From positions 1 through 64,000 of the forward strand of contig CAXBLY010000007.1 in NCBI GenBank assembly GCA_963976865.1: DNA of 64,000 nucleotides, read 5' to 3'. The notes under the pieces were generated by a model, which was given only the letters and a program-made list of their open reading frames with translations, did not search any database and had not been told where the DNA came from. This document shows, one piece after another, positions 8,543 to 15,519 of the stretch (the stretch's first letter is position 1; every line of letters begins with the position of its first letter). The position numbers and the translations under genes were made by a program. Source of the stretch: UBA1858 sp963976865 (lineage in GTDB: Bacteria; Pseudomonadota; Gammaproteobacteria; UBA4575).

Positions 8543-9070
8543 ATGTCTAGAATCGCAAATCAACCTGTAGAAGTCCCTTCCGGCGTAGATATTAAAGTCG
8601 AAGGACAAAACGTTCGTGCTAAAGGTGCGAAAGGTGAAATGGTATTAGCTTTGCATCCATCAGTTAAGCTGGTTCAGGAAGATGCAATGCTATCAGTTAA
8701 AGCTGATAACAAAAGTGCGGTAGCTATGGCAGGCACTATGCGATCGTTGCTGAGTAATCTGGTGGTCGGAGTATCACAGGGATTTGAACGAAAGCTTGAA
8801 TTAGTGGGTGTTGGTTACAGGGCGCAAGCAAAAGGTAATACGCTGAATCTGTCCCTGGGTTTCTCTCATCCGGTCGAATACGATGTGCCAGAAGGCATAA
8901 CGATAGAAACACCAAGTCAAACAGAAGTATTGATTAAAGGCTTTGATAAACAAAAAGTTGGTCAGGTTGCCGCTGAAATCAGAGCTTACCGACCACCAGA
9001 GCCATACAAAGGCAAAGGTGTTAAGTATTCTGATGAGCGAATTATTCGCAAAGAAGCCAAGAAGAAATAA
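8543..9070 (+). CDS. rplF: 50S ribosomal protein L6
   Basis: L6 lies near the factor-binding site of the 50S subunit. The 175-residue product shows two repeats of the L6 fold, with FERKLELVGVGYRAQ in the middle and the signature GQVAAEIRAYRPPEPYKGKGVKY near the end. It is 14 bases after rpsH, and a 40-base gap precedes rplR. Confidence 0.97.
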   Translation: MSRIANQPVEVPSGVDIKVEGQNVRAKGAKGEMVLALHPSVKLVQEDAMLSVKADNKSAVAMAGTMRSLLSNLVVGVSQGFERKLELVGVGYRAQAKGNTLNLSLGFSHPVEYDVPEGITIETPSQTEVLIKGFDKQKVGQVAAEIRAYRPPEPYKGKGVKYSDERIIRKEAKKK

Positions 9071-9110
9071 TTAACAAGAAACAGATTAGTACAATAAGTG
9101 ATTTGAGGAT

Positions 9111-9464
9111 ATGGATAAGAAAGCATCAAGAATTCGTCGCAGTAAAAAAACGCGTTTTAATATACGTGCTCAGGGTGCAACACGCCTTTGCGTATTTAGA
9201 ACGTCAAAGCATATCTATGCTCAAGTCATTGACGATGCAACAGCAAGTGTATTGGCAAGTGGATCTTCACTAGATTCCGATGTGCGTGCAAATGTGAAAT
9301 ATACAGGTAATGTTGAAGCGGCAAAGGCTGTTGGGAAACTGGTTGCAGAAAGAGCAAAAGACAAGGGAATTACCAAAGTCGCATTTGATCGATCTGGCTT
9401 CAGATACCATGGTCGAGTACAGGCACTGGCTGATGCTGCAAGAGAAGCTGGGCTCGAGTTTTAA
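9111..9464 (+). CDS. rplR: 50S ribosomal protein L18
   Basis: L18 binds 5S rRNA together with L5. The 117-residue product carries the basic N-terminus MDKKASRIRRSKKTRFNI and the C-terminal FDRSGFRYHGRVQALADAARE signature; length equals the E. coli protein. A TTGAGGA site lies upstream of the ATG. Confidence 0.97.
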   Translation: MDKKASRIRRSKKTRFNIRAQGATRLCVFRTSKHIYAQVIDDATASVLASGSSLDSDVRANVKYTGNVEAAKAVGKLVAERAKDKGITKVAFDRSGFRYHGRVQALADAAREAGLEF

Positions 9465-9497
9465 CTAGTAGCTGGAATTGAATTTAAAGGGTAAATA

Positions 9498-10007
9498 ATG
9501 GCCGGACAAGAAGTAACAAATAAAACTGCAGATGGACTACAGGAAAAATTAGTCGCGGTTAATCGTGTAGCTAAAGTAGTTAAAGGTGGTCGCCAGTTTG
9601 GTTTCACAGCACTGACAGTTGTCGGTGACGGTGATGGAAAGATTGGGTTCGGTTACGGAAAAGCTAAAGAAGTACCTATCGCAATCCAGAAAGCGATGGA
9701 AAAAGCGCGACGTAGTATGAAAACAGTGCCACTTAATGATGGCACGTTATTCTATCCTAAAGTCGGCATACATGGTGCTGCCAAAGTACATATGCAACCT
9801 GCATCGGAAGGTACGGGAATCATTGCGGGTGGAGCCATGCGAGCAGTGTTTGAAGTGTTAGGTGTGCGTAATGTGCTGGCAAAATGTATAGGGTCTAGAA
9901 ATCCTATCAATGTTGTAAGAGCAACAATGCAGGGCTTAACAAGCATGCAGTCACCAGAATCTATCGCTTCCAAGCGTGGTAAATCAGTCGAAGACATACT
10001 GGGTTAA
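9498..10007 (+). CDS. rpsE: 30S ribosomal protein S5
   Basis: S5 contributes to decoding accuracy and mRNA unwinding. The 169-residue product has the double-stranded RNA-binding-like segment VAKVVKGGRQFGFTALTVVG and the conserved VGIHGAAKVHMQPASEGTGII loop. It is followed by rpmD after six bases. No changes at the known ram-type positions were assessed. Confidence 0.97.
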   Translation: MAGQEVTNKTADGLQEKLVAVNRVAKVVKGGRQFGFTALTVVGDGDGKIGFGYGKAKEVPIAIQKAMEKARRSMKTVPLNDGTLFYPKVGIHGAAKVHMQPASEGTGIIAGGAMRAVFEVLGVRNVLAKCIGSRNPINVVRATMQGLTSMQSPESIASKRGKSVEDILG

Positions 10008-10013
10008 TCGAAA

Positions 10014-10196
10014 ATGAGTAAACAGTTACAAATTACACTGGTTAAGAGTATTCATGGGCGTCTTAAGGCACATCAGGCATGTGCGCGTGGATTGGGTATT
10101 CGTAGAATACATAATCCTGTGACAGTCATGGACACACCGGAAAATCGCGGCATGATCAATAAAATACAGTACATGCTTAAAGTAGAGGAAGTATAG
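10014..10196 (+). CDS. rpmD: 50S ribosomal protein L30
   Basis: L30 is a small protein of the 50S subunit. The 60-residue product has the ferredoxin-like L30 pattern with ITLVKSIHGRLKAHQACARGLG and a conserved RIHNPVTVMDTPENRGMI segment. It lies six bases after rpsE and one base before rplO, the standard spc order. Confidence 0.95.
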   Translation: MSKQLQITLVKSIHGRLKAHQACARGLGIRRIHNPVTVMDTPENRGMINKIQYMLKVEEV

Positions 10197-10197
10197 A

Positions 10198-10632
10198 ATG
10201 CGCCTAAATACAATTAAGCCAGCTGAAGGAAGCCGTCCTAGCGCCAAGCGTGTAGGGCGAGGTATTGGTTCTGGTTTTGGAAAGACCTGTGGTCGAGGAC
10301 ATAAGGGTCAGAAATCACGTTCTGGTGGATTTCATAAAGTAGGTTTTGAAGGTGGTCAAATGCCTTTGCAGAGAAGATTACCTAAATTCGGTTTTCGTTC
10401 AGCAAAAGCAAAATTGACGGCCGAAGTAAGATTGCATGAATTACAGTTAACTGACGCAGCGGTAGTTGATATACAAGCATTGAAAGATGCCAATATCATT
10501 TCAGAATTCGCTCAGCGGGTTAAGGTGATTCTATCTGGTGAAATAAGTGAACCCGTCACAACTAGAGGTTTGGTCTTCACGAAAGGCGCGCGTGCTGCAG
10601 TAGAAGCCGCGGGCGGAAAAATAGAAGACTAG
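10198..10632 (+). CDS. rplO: 50S ribosomal protein L15
   Basis: L15 is a late-assembly 50S protein. The 144-residue product has the glycine- and arginine-rich N-terminus RVGRGIGSGFGKTCGRGHKGQ, then GFEGGQMPLQRRLPKFGF, and ends with GARAAVEAAGGKIED. It is one base after rpmD and nine before secY. The length equals that of E. coli L15. Confidence 0.97.
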   Translation: MRLNTIKPAEGSRPSAKRVGRGIGSGFGKTCGRGHKGQKSRSGGFHKVGFEGGQMPLQRRLPKFGFRSAKAKLTAEVRLHELQLTDAAVVDIQALKDANIISEFAQRVKVILSGEISEPVTTRGLVFTKGARAAVEAAGGKIED

Positions 10633-10641
10633 TAGAAATAT

Positions 10642-11979
10642 ATGTCTGCATCCCGTGAAAAAATGGCTGCCCAACTTGGTGGGATGGGGCGTTTAACCGA
10701 ATTAAAGCAACGACTGTTGTTCGTGCTGATGGCGTTAATTGTTTATCGTATAGGTACCTTTATACCTACGCCGGGGATTAATCCTGAGGCAATGGCAAGG
10801 TTCTTTGAAGAACAAAGCGGCACTATCCTGAATATGTTTAACATGTTTTCAGGGGGTGCACTGGAAAGGTTAAGTATATTTGCATTAGGTATTATGCCCT
10901 ACATTTCTGCATCGATTATTATGCAGCTAATGAGTGCAGTAATCCCTTCGTTAAAAGAATTGAAGAGAGAAGGTGAGGCGGGTCGTCGTAAGATTACTCA
11001 ATACACTCGATATGGAACAGTGGTACTAGCTACTTTCCAGGCAATTGGAGTGGCTATTGCGCTTCAAAATCAGGGAGTAGCCTTACACCCGGGGCCAAGC
11101 TTTGTATTTACGGCCGCCATCAGTCTGGTGACAGGAACAATGTTTCTAATGTGGTTGGGTGAACAGATTACAGAGCGCGGAGTAGGTAATGGTATTTCCA
11201 TTATCATTTTCGCGGGAATCGTGGCGGGACTGCCGGCGGCTGTCGCAGGCACACTGGAATTAGCCAGTACGGGTGAATTGTCCAGTGGACTGGTATTACT
11301 ATTATTCGTAATGGCAGTGGTAGTCACGGCTATCGTTGTATTTATTGAAAGAGGCCAACGTCGCATTACGGTGAATTATGCCAAACGACAGCAAGGCCGT
11401 AAGATGTATGCAGCACAGTCCAGCCATTTACCACTGAAGCTGAACATGTCAGGTGTGATACCACCGATTTTTGCATCCAGCATCATTTTGTTTCCTGCCA
11501 CACTCGGACAATGGGCAGGTAATATAGAAGGAATGGGTTGGTTACAGGATATCTCGTCAACGCTGGCACCAGGGCAACCCCTGTATGTCATGTTCTATGC
11601 ATTGGCTATTATATTCTTCTGTTTCTTTTATACGGCGATAGTCTTTGATTCGCGGGAAACAGCGGATAATTTAAAACGTTCAGGTGCATTTATCCCTGGA
11701 ATAAGACCTGGTGAGCAAAGTGCTCGGTACATAGACTCAGTACTGACACGTTTGACAGCAGTAGGCGCCGTATACATAACACTGGTATGTCTGATGCCTG
11801 AATTTTTAATACTGAAATGGAATGTACCGTTCTATTTTGGAGGAACATCGTTGCTAATCATCGTCGTAGTGGTGATGGATTTTATTGCACAGGTTCAGTC
11901 ACATTTAATGTCTCATCAGTATGAGGGATTAATGAAGAAAGCTAATTTAAAAGGTGGCCGCGCAGGACAATTGCGTTAA
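10642..11979 (+). CDS. secY: Protein translocase subunit SecY
   Basis: SecY is the channel of the inner-membrane Sec translocon. The 445-residue product has ten hydrophobic segments. It contains the family signature GIMPYISASIIMQLM and the fifth cytoplasmic loop with FIPGIRPGEQ, which contacts SecA and the ribosome. It closes the spc group and is followed 33 bases later by rpmJ, as in other gammaproteobacteria. Length is normal (443 in E. coli). Confidence 0.98.
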   Translation: MSASREKMAAQLGGMGRLTELKQRLLFVLMALIVYRIGTFIPTPGINPEAMARFFEEQSGTILNMFNMFSGGALERLSIFALGIMPYISASIIMQLMSAVIPSLKELKREGEAGRRKITQYTRYGTVVLATFQAIGVAIALQNQGVALHPGPSFVFTAAISLVTGTMFLMWLGEQITERGVGNGISIIIFAGIVAGLPAAVAGTLELASTGELSSGLVLLLFVMAVVVTAIVVFIERGQRRITVNYAKRQQGRKMYAAQSSHLPLKLNMSGVIPPIFASSIILFPATLGQWAGNIEGMGWLQDISSTLAPGQPLYVMFYALAIIFFCFFYTAIVFDSRETADNLKRSGAFIPGIRPGEQSARYIDSVLTRLTAVGAVYITLVCLMPEFLILKWNVPFYFGGTSLLIIVVVVMDFIAQVQSHLMSHQYEGLMKKANLKGGRAGQLR

Positions 11980-12012
11980 TCCCTGCGTTTAGTCAATAGA
12001 TAGGAAAGAGAA

Positions 12013-12126
12013 ATGAAAGTTAGGGCCTCAGTAAAAAAACTATGTCGTAATTGCAAGGTTATTCGAAGAAATCGCGTTGTTCGTGTGATTTGTACGGATC
12101 CAAGACACAAGCAGAGACAAGGCTAG
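12013..12126 (+). CDS. rpmJ: 50S ribosomal protein L36, zinc-binding form
   Basis: L36 is the smallest ribosomal protein, needed for 23S rRNA folding late in assembly. The 37-codon frame reads MKVRASVKKLCRNCKVIRRN followed by the rest of the L36 consensus. The zinc ligands are all present: Cys11, Cys14, Cys27 and His32. An AGGAAAGAG site precedes the ATG. Its position between secY and rpsM is the canonical one. Confidence 0.96.
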   Translation: MKVRASVKKLCRNCKVIRRNRVVRVICTDPRHKQRQG

Positions 12127-12139
12127 TTGGAATACGAGA

Positions 12140-12227
12140 TTATGATTGAAACCCGCGGTTTTATAGGTAAAATTCGCGGCTTCCTTGCGCCCGACGGGCG
12201 TAATTGAAACTTTGTTAGGAGTGTAAT
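12140..12227 (+). promoter_or_regulatory. Alpha-operon promoter and leader before rpsM
   Basis: A TTGAAA hexamer (12146-12151) and a TAAAAT hexamer (12168-12173) are spaced by 16 bases, a plausible sigma-70 promoter. The 15-mer AATTCGCGGCTTCCT (12171-12185) follows, then a short hairpin TTGCGCCC-GAC-GGGCGTAA (12184-12202, one G-T pair), and GCGTAATTGAA (12198-12208). An AGGAG site leads into the GTG of rpsM. The 15-mer and 11-mer are identical to those in front of rplC. In E. coli the equivalent leader binds S4; no E. coli-like pseudoknot was recognised. Confidence 0.6.
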
Positions 12228-12584
12228 GTGGCACGTATTGCCGGAATAAATATCCCAGTGCATAAGCACACTGAAATTGCCTTAACCGCAATTTTCGGCA
12301 TAGGGCGTACTCGTTCGCGAGAAATTTGTATGGCATCGGGAATCAGCCCTGTTGCTAAAATTAAAGATTTAACCGAGGAAGAAGTTGAAAAGCTTCGTAC
12401 CGAAGTTGCCAAGTTCCAGGTGGAAGGGGATCTGCGTCGCGAGATATCCATGAACATCAAACGATTGATGGATCTGGGAACATACCGTGGCATTCGTCAT
12501 CGCCGTGGGTTACCACTCCGTGGACAGCGAACAAAAACCAATGCGCGATCACGCAAAGGTCCTCGTCGTCCTATTAAGAGATAA
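12228..12584 (+). CDS. rpsM: 30S ribosomal protein S13
   Basis: S13 sits in the 30S head and contacts tRNA and the 50S subunit. The 118-residue product begins MARIAGINIPVHKH and has the basic C-terminal tail RGLPLRGQRTKTNARSRKG typical of S13. Translation starts at GTG behind a strong AGGAG site. It is the first gene of the alpha operon. Confidence 0.97.
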   Translation: MARIAGINIPVHKHTEIALTAIFGIGRTRSREICMASGISPVAKIKDLTEEEVEKLRTEVAKFQVEGDLRREISMNIKRLMDLGTYRGIRHRRGLPLRGQRTKTNARSRKGPRRPIKR

Positions 12585-12606
12585 GCACTAAGCAAGGTTA
12601 CTATTT

Positions 12607-12999
12607 ATGGCATCATCAAGCACAAGCCGCACTAAGAAGAAGGTAAAAAGAGTTGTTACTGACGGTATCGCTCATATTAATGCGTCTTTCAATAATACAA
12701 TTATTACAATCACTGACCGTCAGGGCAATGCACTGGCATGGGCAACATCAGGCGGCTCAGGTTTTAGAGGTTCACGAAAAAGTACACCATTTGCAGCACA
12801 GGTGGCCGCAGAAAGATGTGGAAACGTGGCGCTAGAATATGGCATGAAAAATCTGGATGTCCTTGTGAAAGGCCCAGGTCCCGGTAGAGAATCAGCAGTA
12901 CGTTCACTGAACGCACTAGGTTTCAAAATCACAAATATTTCAGATATAACCCCAATTCCACATAACGGGTGTAGACCGCCTAAAAAGCGAAGAGTGTAA
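12607..12999 (+). CDS. rpsK: 30S ribosomal protein S11
   Basis: S11 forms part of the 30S platform near the mRNA exit. The 130-residue product has HINASFNNTIITITDRQGNAL in its first third and ends with the S11 signature DITPIPHNGCRPPKKRRV. It is 22 bases after rpsM and six before rpsD. Confidence 0.97.
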   Translation: MASSSTSRTKKKVKRVVTDGIAHINASFNNTIITITDRQGNALAWATSGGSGFRGSRKSTPFAAQVAAERCGNVALEYGMKNLDVLVKGPGPGRESAVRSLNALGFKITNISDITPIPHNGCRPPKKRRV

Positions 13000-13005
13000 G
13001 TAGTT

Positions 13006-13626
13006 ATGGCAAGATATTTAGGACCAACGTGTAAGTTAAGTCGCCGTGAAGGAACAGATTTGTTTCTTAAGAGTCGTGTACGTCCATTAGACTCAAAATG
13101 TAAGGCTGACAAAGTTCCAGGTCAGCACGGAGACAAACGAGGCAGGACTTCAGACTATGGTTTGCAGTTACGTGAGAAGCAAAAACTTCGCCGTATGTAT
13201 GGCGTGTTGGAAAAGCAGTTCAGTAACTACTATAAGAAGGCAAATTTAAAGAAAGGGTCTACCGGTGAGAACCTTTTGGAATTACTGGAATGTCGCCTGG
13301 ATAACGTAGTTTATCGTATGGGCTTTGGTGTCACTCGTGCAGAGTGCAGACAACTGGTTAGTCACAAATCTATAGAAGTGAATGGCTCACTTGTAAATAT
13401 ACCTTCATATCAGGTAAAAGCTGATGACGTTATTTCTGTGCGCGAGAAAGCACGCAAGCAGTTACGTATTCAGGATTCGTTAAATACAGCTGAACAATTT
13501 GGTTTTCCAGACTGGGTTACTGTAGACACCAAGAAAATGACCGGGACTTTCCGCGCGCCACCGGAAAGATCGGATTTATCTTCAGATATCAACGAATCGC
13601 TCGTAGTCGAGCTTTACTCTAAGTAA
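13006..13626 (+). CDS. rpsD: 30S ribosomal protein S4
   Basis: S4 is a primary 16S rRNA-binding protein and, in E. coli, the repressor of the alpha operon. The 206-residue product begins MARYLGPTCKLSRREGTDLF and has the S4 RNA-binding segment LDNVVYRMGFGVTRAECRQLV in the centre. Only two cysteines (9 and 32) occur in the N-terminal part, so it is the zinc-free form. Length equals that of E. coli S4. Confidence 0.97.
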   Translation: MARYLGPTCKLSRREGTDLFLKSRVRPLDSKCKADKVPGQHGDKRGRTSDYGLQLREKQKLRRMYGVLEKQFSNYYKKANLKKGSTGENLLELLECRLDNVVYRMGFGVTRAECRQLVSHKSIEVNGSLVNIPSYQVKADDVISVREKARKQLRIQDSLNTAEQFGFPDWVTVDTKKMTGTFRAPPERSDLSSDINESLVVELYSK

Positions 13627-13647
13627 TAACAGCGGGAGAGGTTACAC

Positions 13648-14640
13648 ATGGCAAGTTCAAATGAATTACTTAAGCCCAGGTTAGTTGACGTTAATGTCCT
13701 CAACCCTCAGAGCGCAAAAATTGTCTTAGAGCCGTTAGAGAGAGGCTTTGGTCATACACTTGGGAATGCACTACGCCGCATTCTGCTTTCATCAATTCAG
13801 GGCTGCGCAATTGTAGAAGCTCAAATTGAAGGTGTTTTGCATGAGTACACTGCTATTGAGGGCGTTCAGGAAGATGTAGTGGATATTTTGCTAAACCTGA
13901 AAGGTGTAGCAATCAAATTGCACAACAAGAACGAAGCAATGTTAACGGTTAATAAAAATGGTCCTGGTGTGTTAACAGCTGGAGACATTCAGGGTGATCA
14001 GGATATTGAGATCGTCAATCCAGACCATGTCATTGCGCACTTGACCTCTGGTAGCTCAATCAATATGACATTAAAAGTTGTTAAGGGCCGTGGTTATGTG
14101 CCTGCAACACAAAGATCATCCGATGAAGATCGGCCGATTGGTGCATTAATGCTTGATGCCAGCTTCAGCCCGGTTCGACGTGTATCGTATTCCGTAGAAA
14201 GTGCGCGTGTAGAACAACGCACAAACCTGGATAAACTGATTATTGATCTGCAAACAGATGGGACAGTAGATCCGGAAGAAACTGTACGCAAAGCGGCGGG
14301 TATTCTTCAGCAGCAATTAACAGTATTCGTTGACCTTCAGGGAGACGAGCAGGAAGAGCAGGCACCTAGCGAGGCGGAAATAGACCCAATTCTAATGCGT
14401 CCAGTTGACGACTTGGAATTAACGGTAAGATCAGCAAACTGCCTGAAAGCAGAAAACATATATTACATTGGTGACTTGATTCAGCGTACAGAAGTTGAGT
14501 TGTTGAAAACGCCTAACCTTGGTAAGAAGTCACTTACTGAGATTAAAGACGTGCTAGGCTCACATGGCTTATCGCTGGGAATGCGCCTGGAAAACTGGCC
14601 ACCGGCTCACATGAAAGACGAACGCAAACCAATACTATAA
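13648..14640 (+). CDS. rpoA: RNA polymerase alpha subunit
   Basis: The alpha subunit nucleates RNA polymerase assembly and binds UP elements and activators. The N-terminal domain shows EPLERGFGHTLGNALRRILLSS, the dimerisation segment. After an acidic linker near 240-250, the C-terminal domain carries VRSANCLKAENIYYIGDL and LGKKSLTEIKDVL; the conserved Arg-Asn-Cys-Lys DNA-binding set around residue 265 is intact. Length is 330 residues against 329 in E. coli. A GGGAGAGG site precedes the ATG. Confidence 0.98.
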   Translation: MASSNELLKPRLVDVNVLNPQSAKIVLEPLERGFGHTLGNALRRILLSSIQGCAIVEAQIEGVLHEYTAIEGVQEDVVDILLNLKGVAIKLHNKNEAMLTVNKNGPGVLTAGDIQGDQDIEIVNPDHVIAHLTSGSSINMTLKVVKGRGYVPATQRSSDEDRPIGALMLDASFSPVRRVSYSVESARVEQRTNLDKLIIDLQTDGTVDPEETVRKAAGILQQQLTVFVDLQGDEQEEQAPSEAEIDPILMRPVDDLELTVRSANCLKAENIYYIGDLIQRTEVELLKTPNLGKKSLTEIKDVLGSHGLSLGMRLENWPPAHMKDERKPIL

Positions 14641-14658
14641 GTTTGCAGGAATAAAGAT

Positions 14659-15021
14659 ATGCGACACAGACATTCAGGAAGAAAATTAAATCGTACAGAC
14701 TCACACCGTAACGCGATGTTTCAAAACATGGCAGTTTCGCTAGTCGAGCACGAAGTAATTAAAACAACTTTGCCAAAGGCAAAAGAACTGCGAAAAGTAA
14801 TTGAACCATTAATTACCAGAGCTAAAGACGACACTGTTTCACAGCGTCGTGTTGTCTTTGCACGTCTACGTGACAAAGCGGCAGTGGGAAAATTGTTTAC
14901 AGAACTAGGCCCGCGTTATAAAGAACGTCCTGGAGGCTACCTGCGCATTCTTAAGTGTGGTTTCCGTAGTGGAGACAATGCACCGATGGCACTTGTAGAG
15001 CTGGTTGATCGGCCAGAATAA
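14659..15021 (+). CDS. rplQ: 50S ribosomal protein L17
   Basis: L17 lies at the back of the 50S subunit near the tunnel exit. The 120-residue product begins with the signature MRHRHSGRKLNRTDSHRNAM and has TLPKAKELRKVIEPLITRAK. It is the last gene of the superoperon, followed after 20 bases by an intrinsic terminator. Confidence 0.97.
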   Translation: MRHRHSGRKLNRTDSHRNAMFQNMAVSLVEHEVIKTTLPKAKELRKVIEPLITRAKDDTVSQRRVVFARLRDKAAVGKLFTELGPRYKERPGGYLRILKCGFRSGDNAPMALVELVDRPE

Positions 15022-15041
15022 AAAGTAACGTAGGATTGTTT

Positions 15042-15071
15042 AAAAAAGCCAGGATTTATCCTGGCTTTTTT
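15042..15071 (+). terminator. Intrinsic terminator of the ribosomal superoperon
   Basis: Perfect 13-bp arms AAAAAAGCCAGGA and TCCTGGCTTTTTT enclose a TTTA loop, giving a GC core followed by a T tract. It lies 20 bases after rplQ and is the only classical terminator in the first 15 kb. Confidence 0.92.
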
Positions 15072-15228
15072 ATTGCACATCAGCTGTAGAAGTTCAGATT
15101 TAGTCTTACAGTGAGCATTCAAATATCCAAAGTCATTATCAGATCTGACGCATTGCGATTTACAACCGATGCTAACATGCGAATTAGTTTTTCTTTAACT
15201 GTTATTGTCCTCTCATTCCATTATCGTC

Positions 15229-15353
15229 ATTCCCGCGCAAGCGGGAATCTAACAAAACGGCTTGCTTACATTATTGTCAATTATAGTAACGGATTAAGTG
15301 TTTGGATTCGTAAGACTACTTGAAATTGTATGGATTCCCGCTTACGCGGGAAT
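15229..15353. repeat. Pair of inverted dRS3-like 20-bp palindromes
   Basis: Two palindromes of the form ATTCCC-N8-GGGAAT lie at 15229-15248 (core GCGCAAGC) and 15334-15353 (core GCTTACGC). Their outer flanks (GTC before the first, GAC after the second) mirror each other, so the roughly 130-base unit is bounded by inverted copies. The format matches the dRS3 repeat described in Neisseria. The 85 bases between show no reading frame I recognise. The rest of the 15072-15519 spacer contains nothing else I can name. Confidence 0.75.
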
Positions 15354-15480
15354 GACGATGAAGCAGTGAGATAAGAAGTATGGGAATGAAGATGTAACGC
15401 TGACGATGTTAGCTTGTTTTATGGGCCAGGTGGTTGTGTACACTCAGGTTTAATATGTTTGATAGTATTAGTTTAAGAAG

Positions 15481-15508
15481 AGTCACTCTCGATCAAATTT
15501 GAGTGACT
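15481..15508 (-). terminator. Possible uvrA terminator hairpin
   Basis: Arms AGTCACTC and GAGTGACT enclose a 12-base loop, 12 bases beyond the uvrA stop. On the uvrA strand the hairpin is followed by CTTCTT rather than a clean T run, so termination is plausible but weak. Confidence 0.4.
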
Positions 15509-15519
15509 ACGCATCAGAA

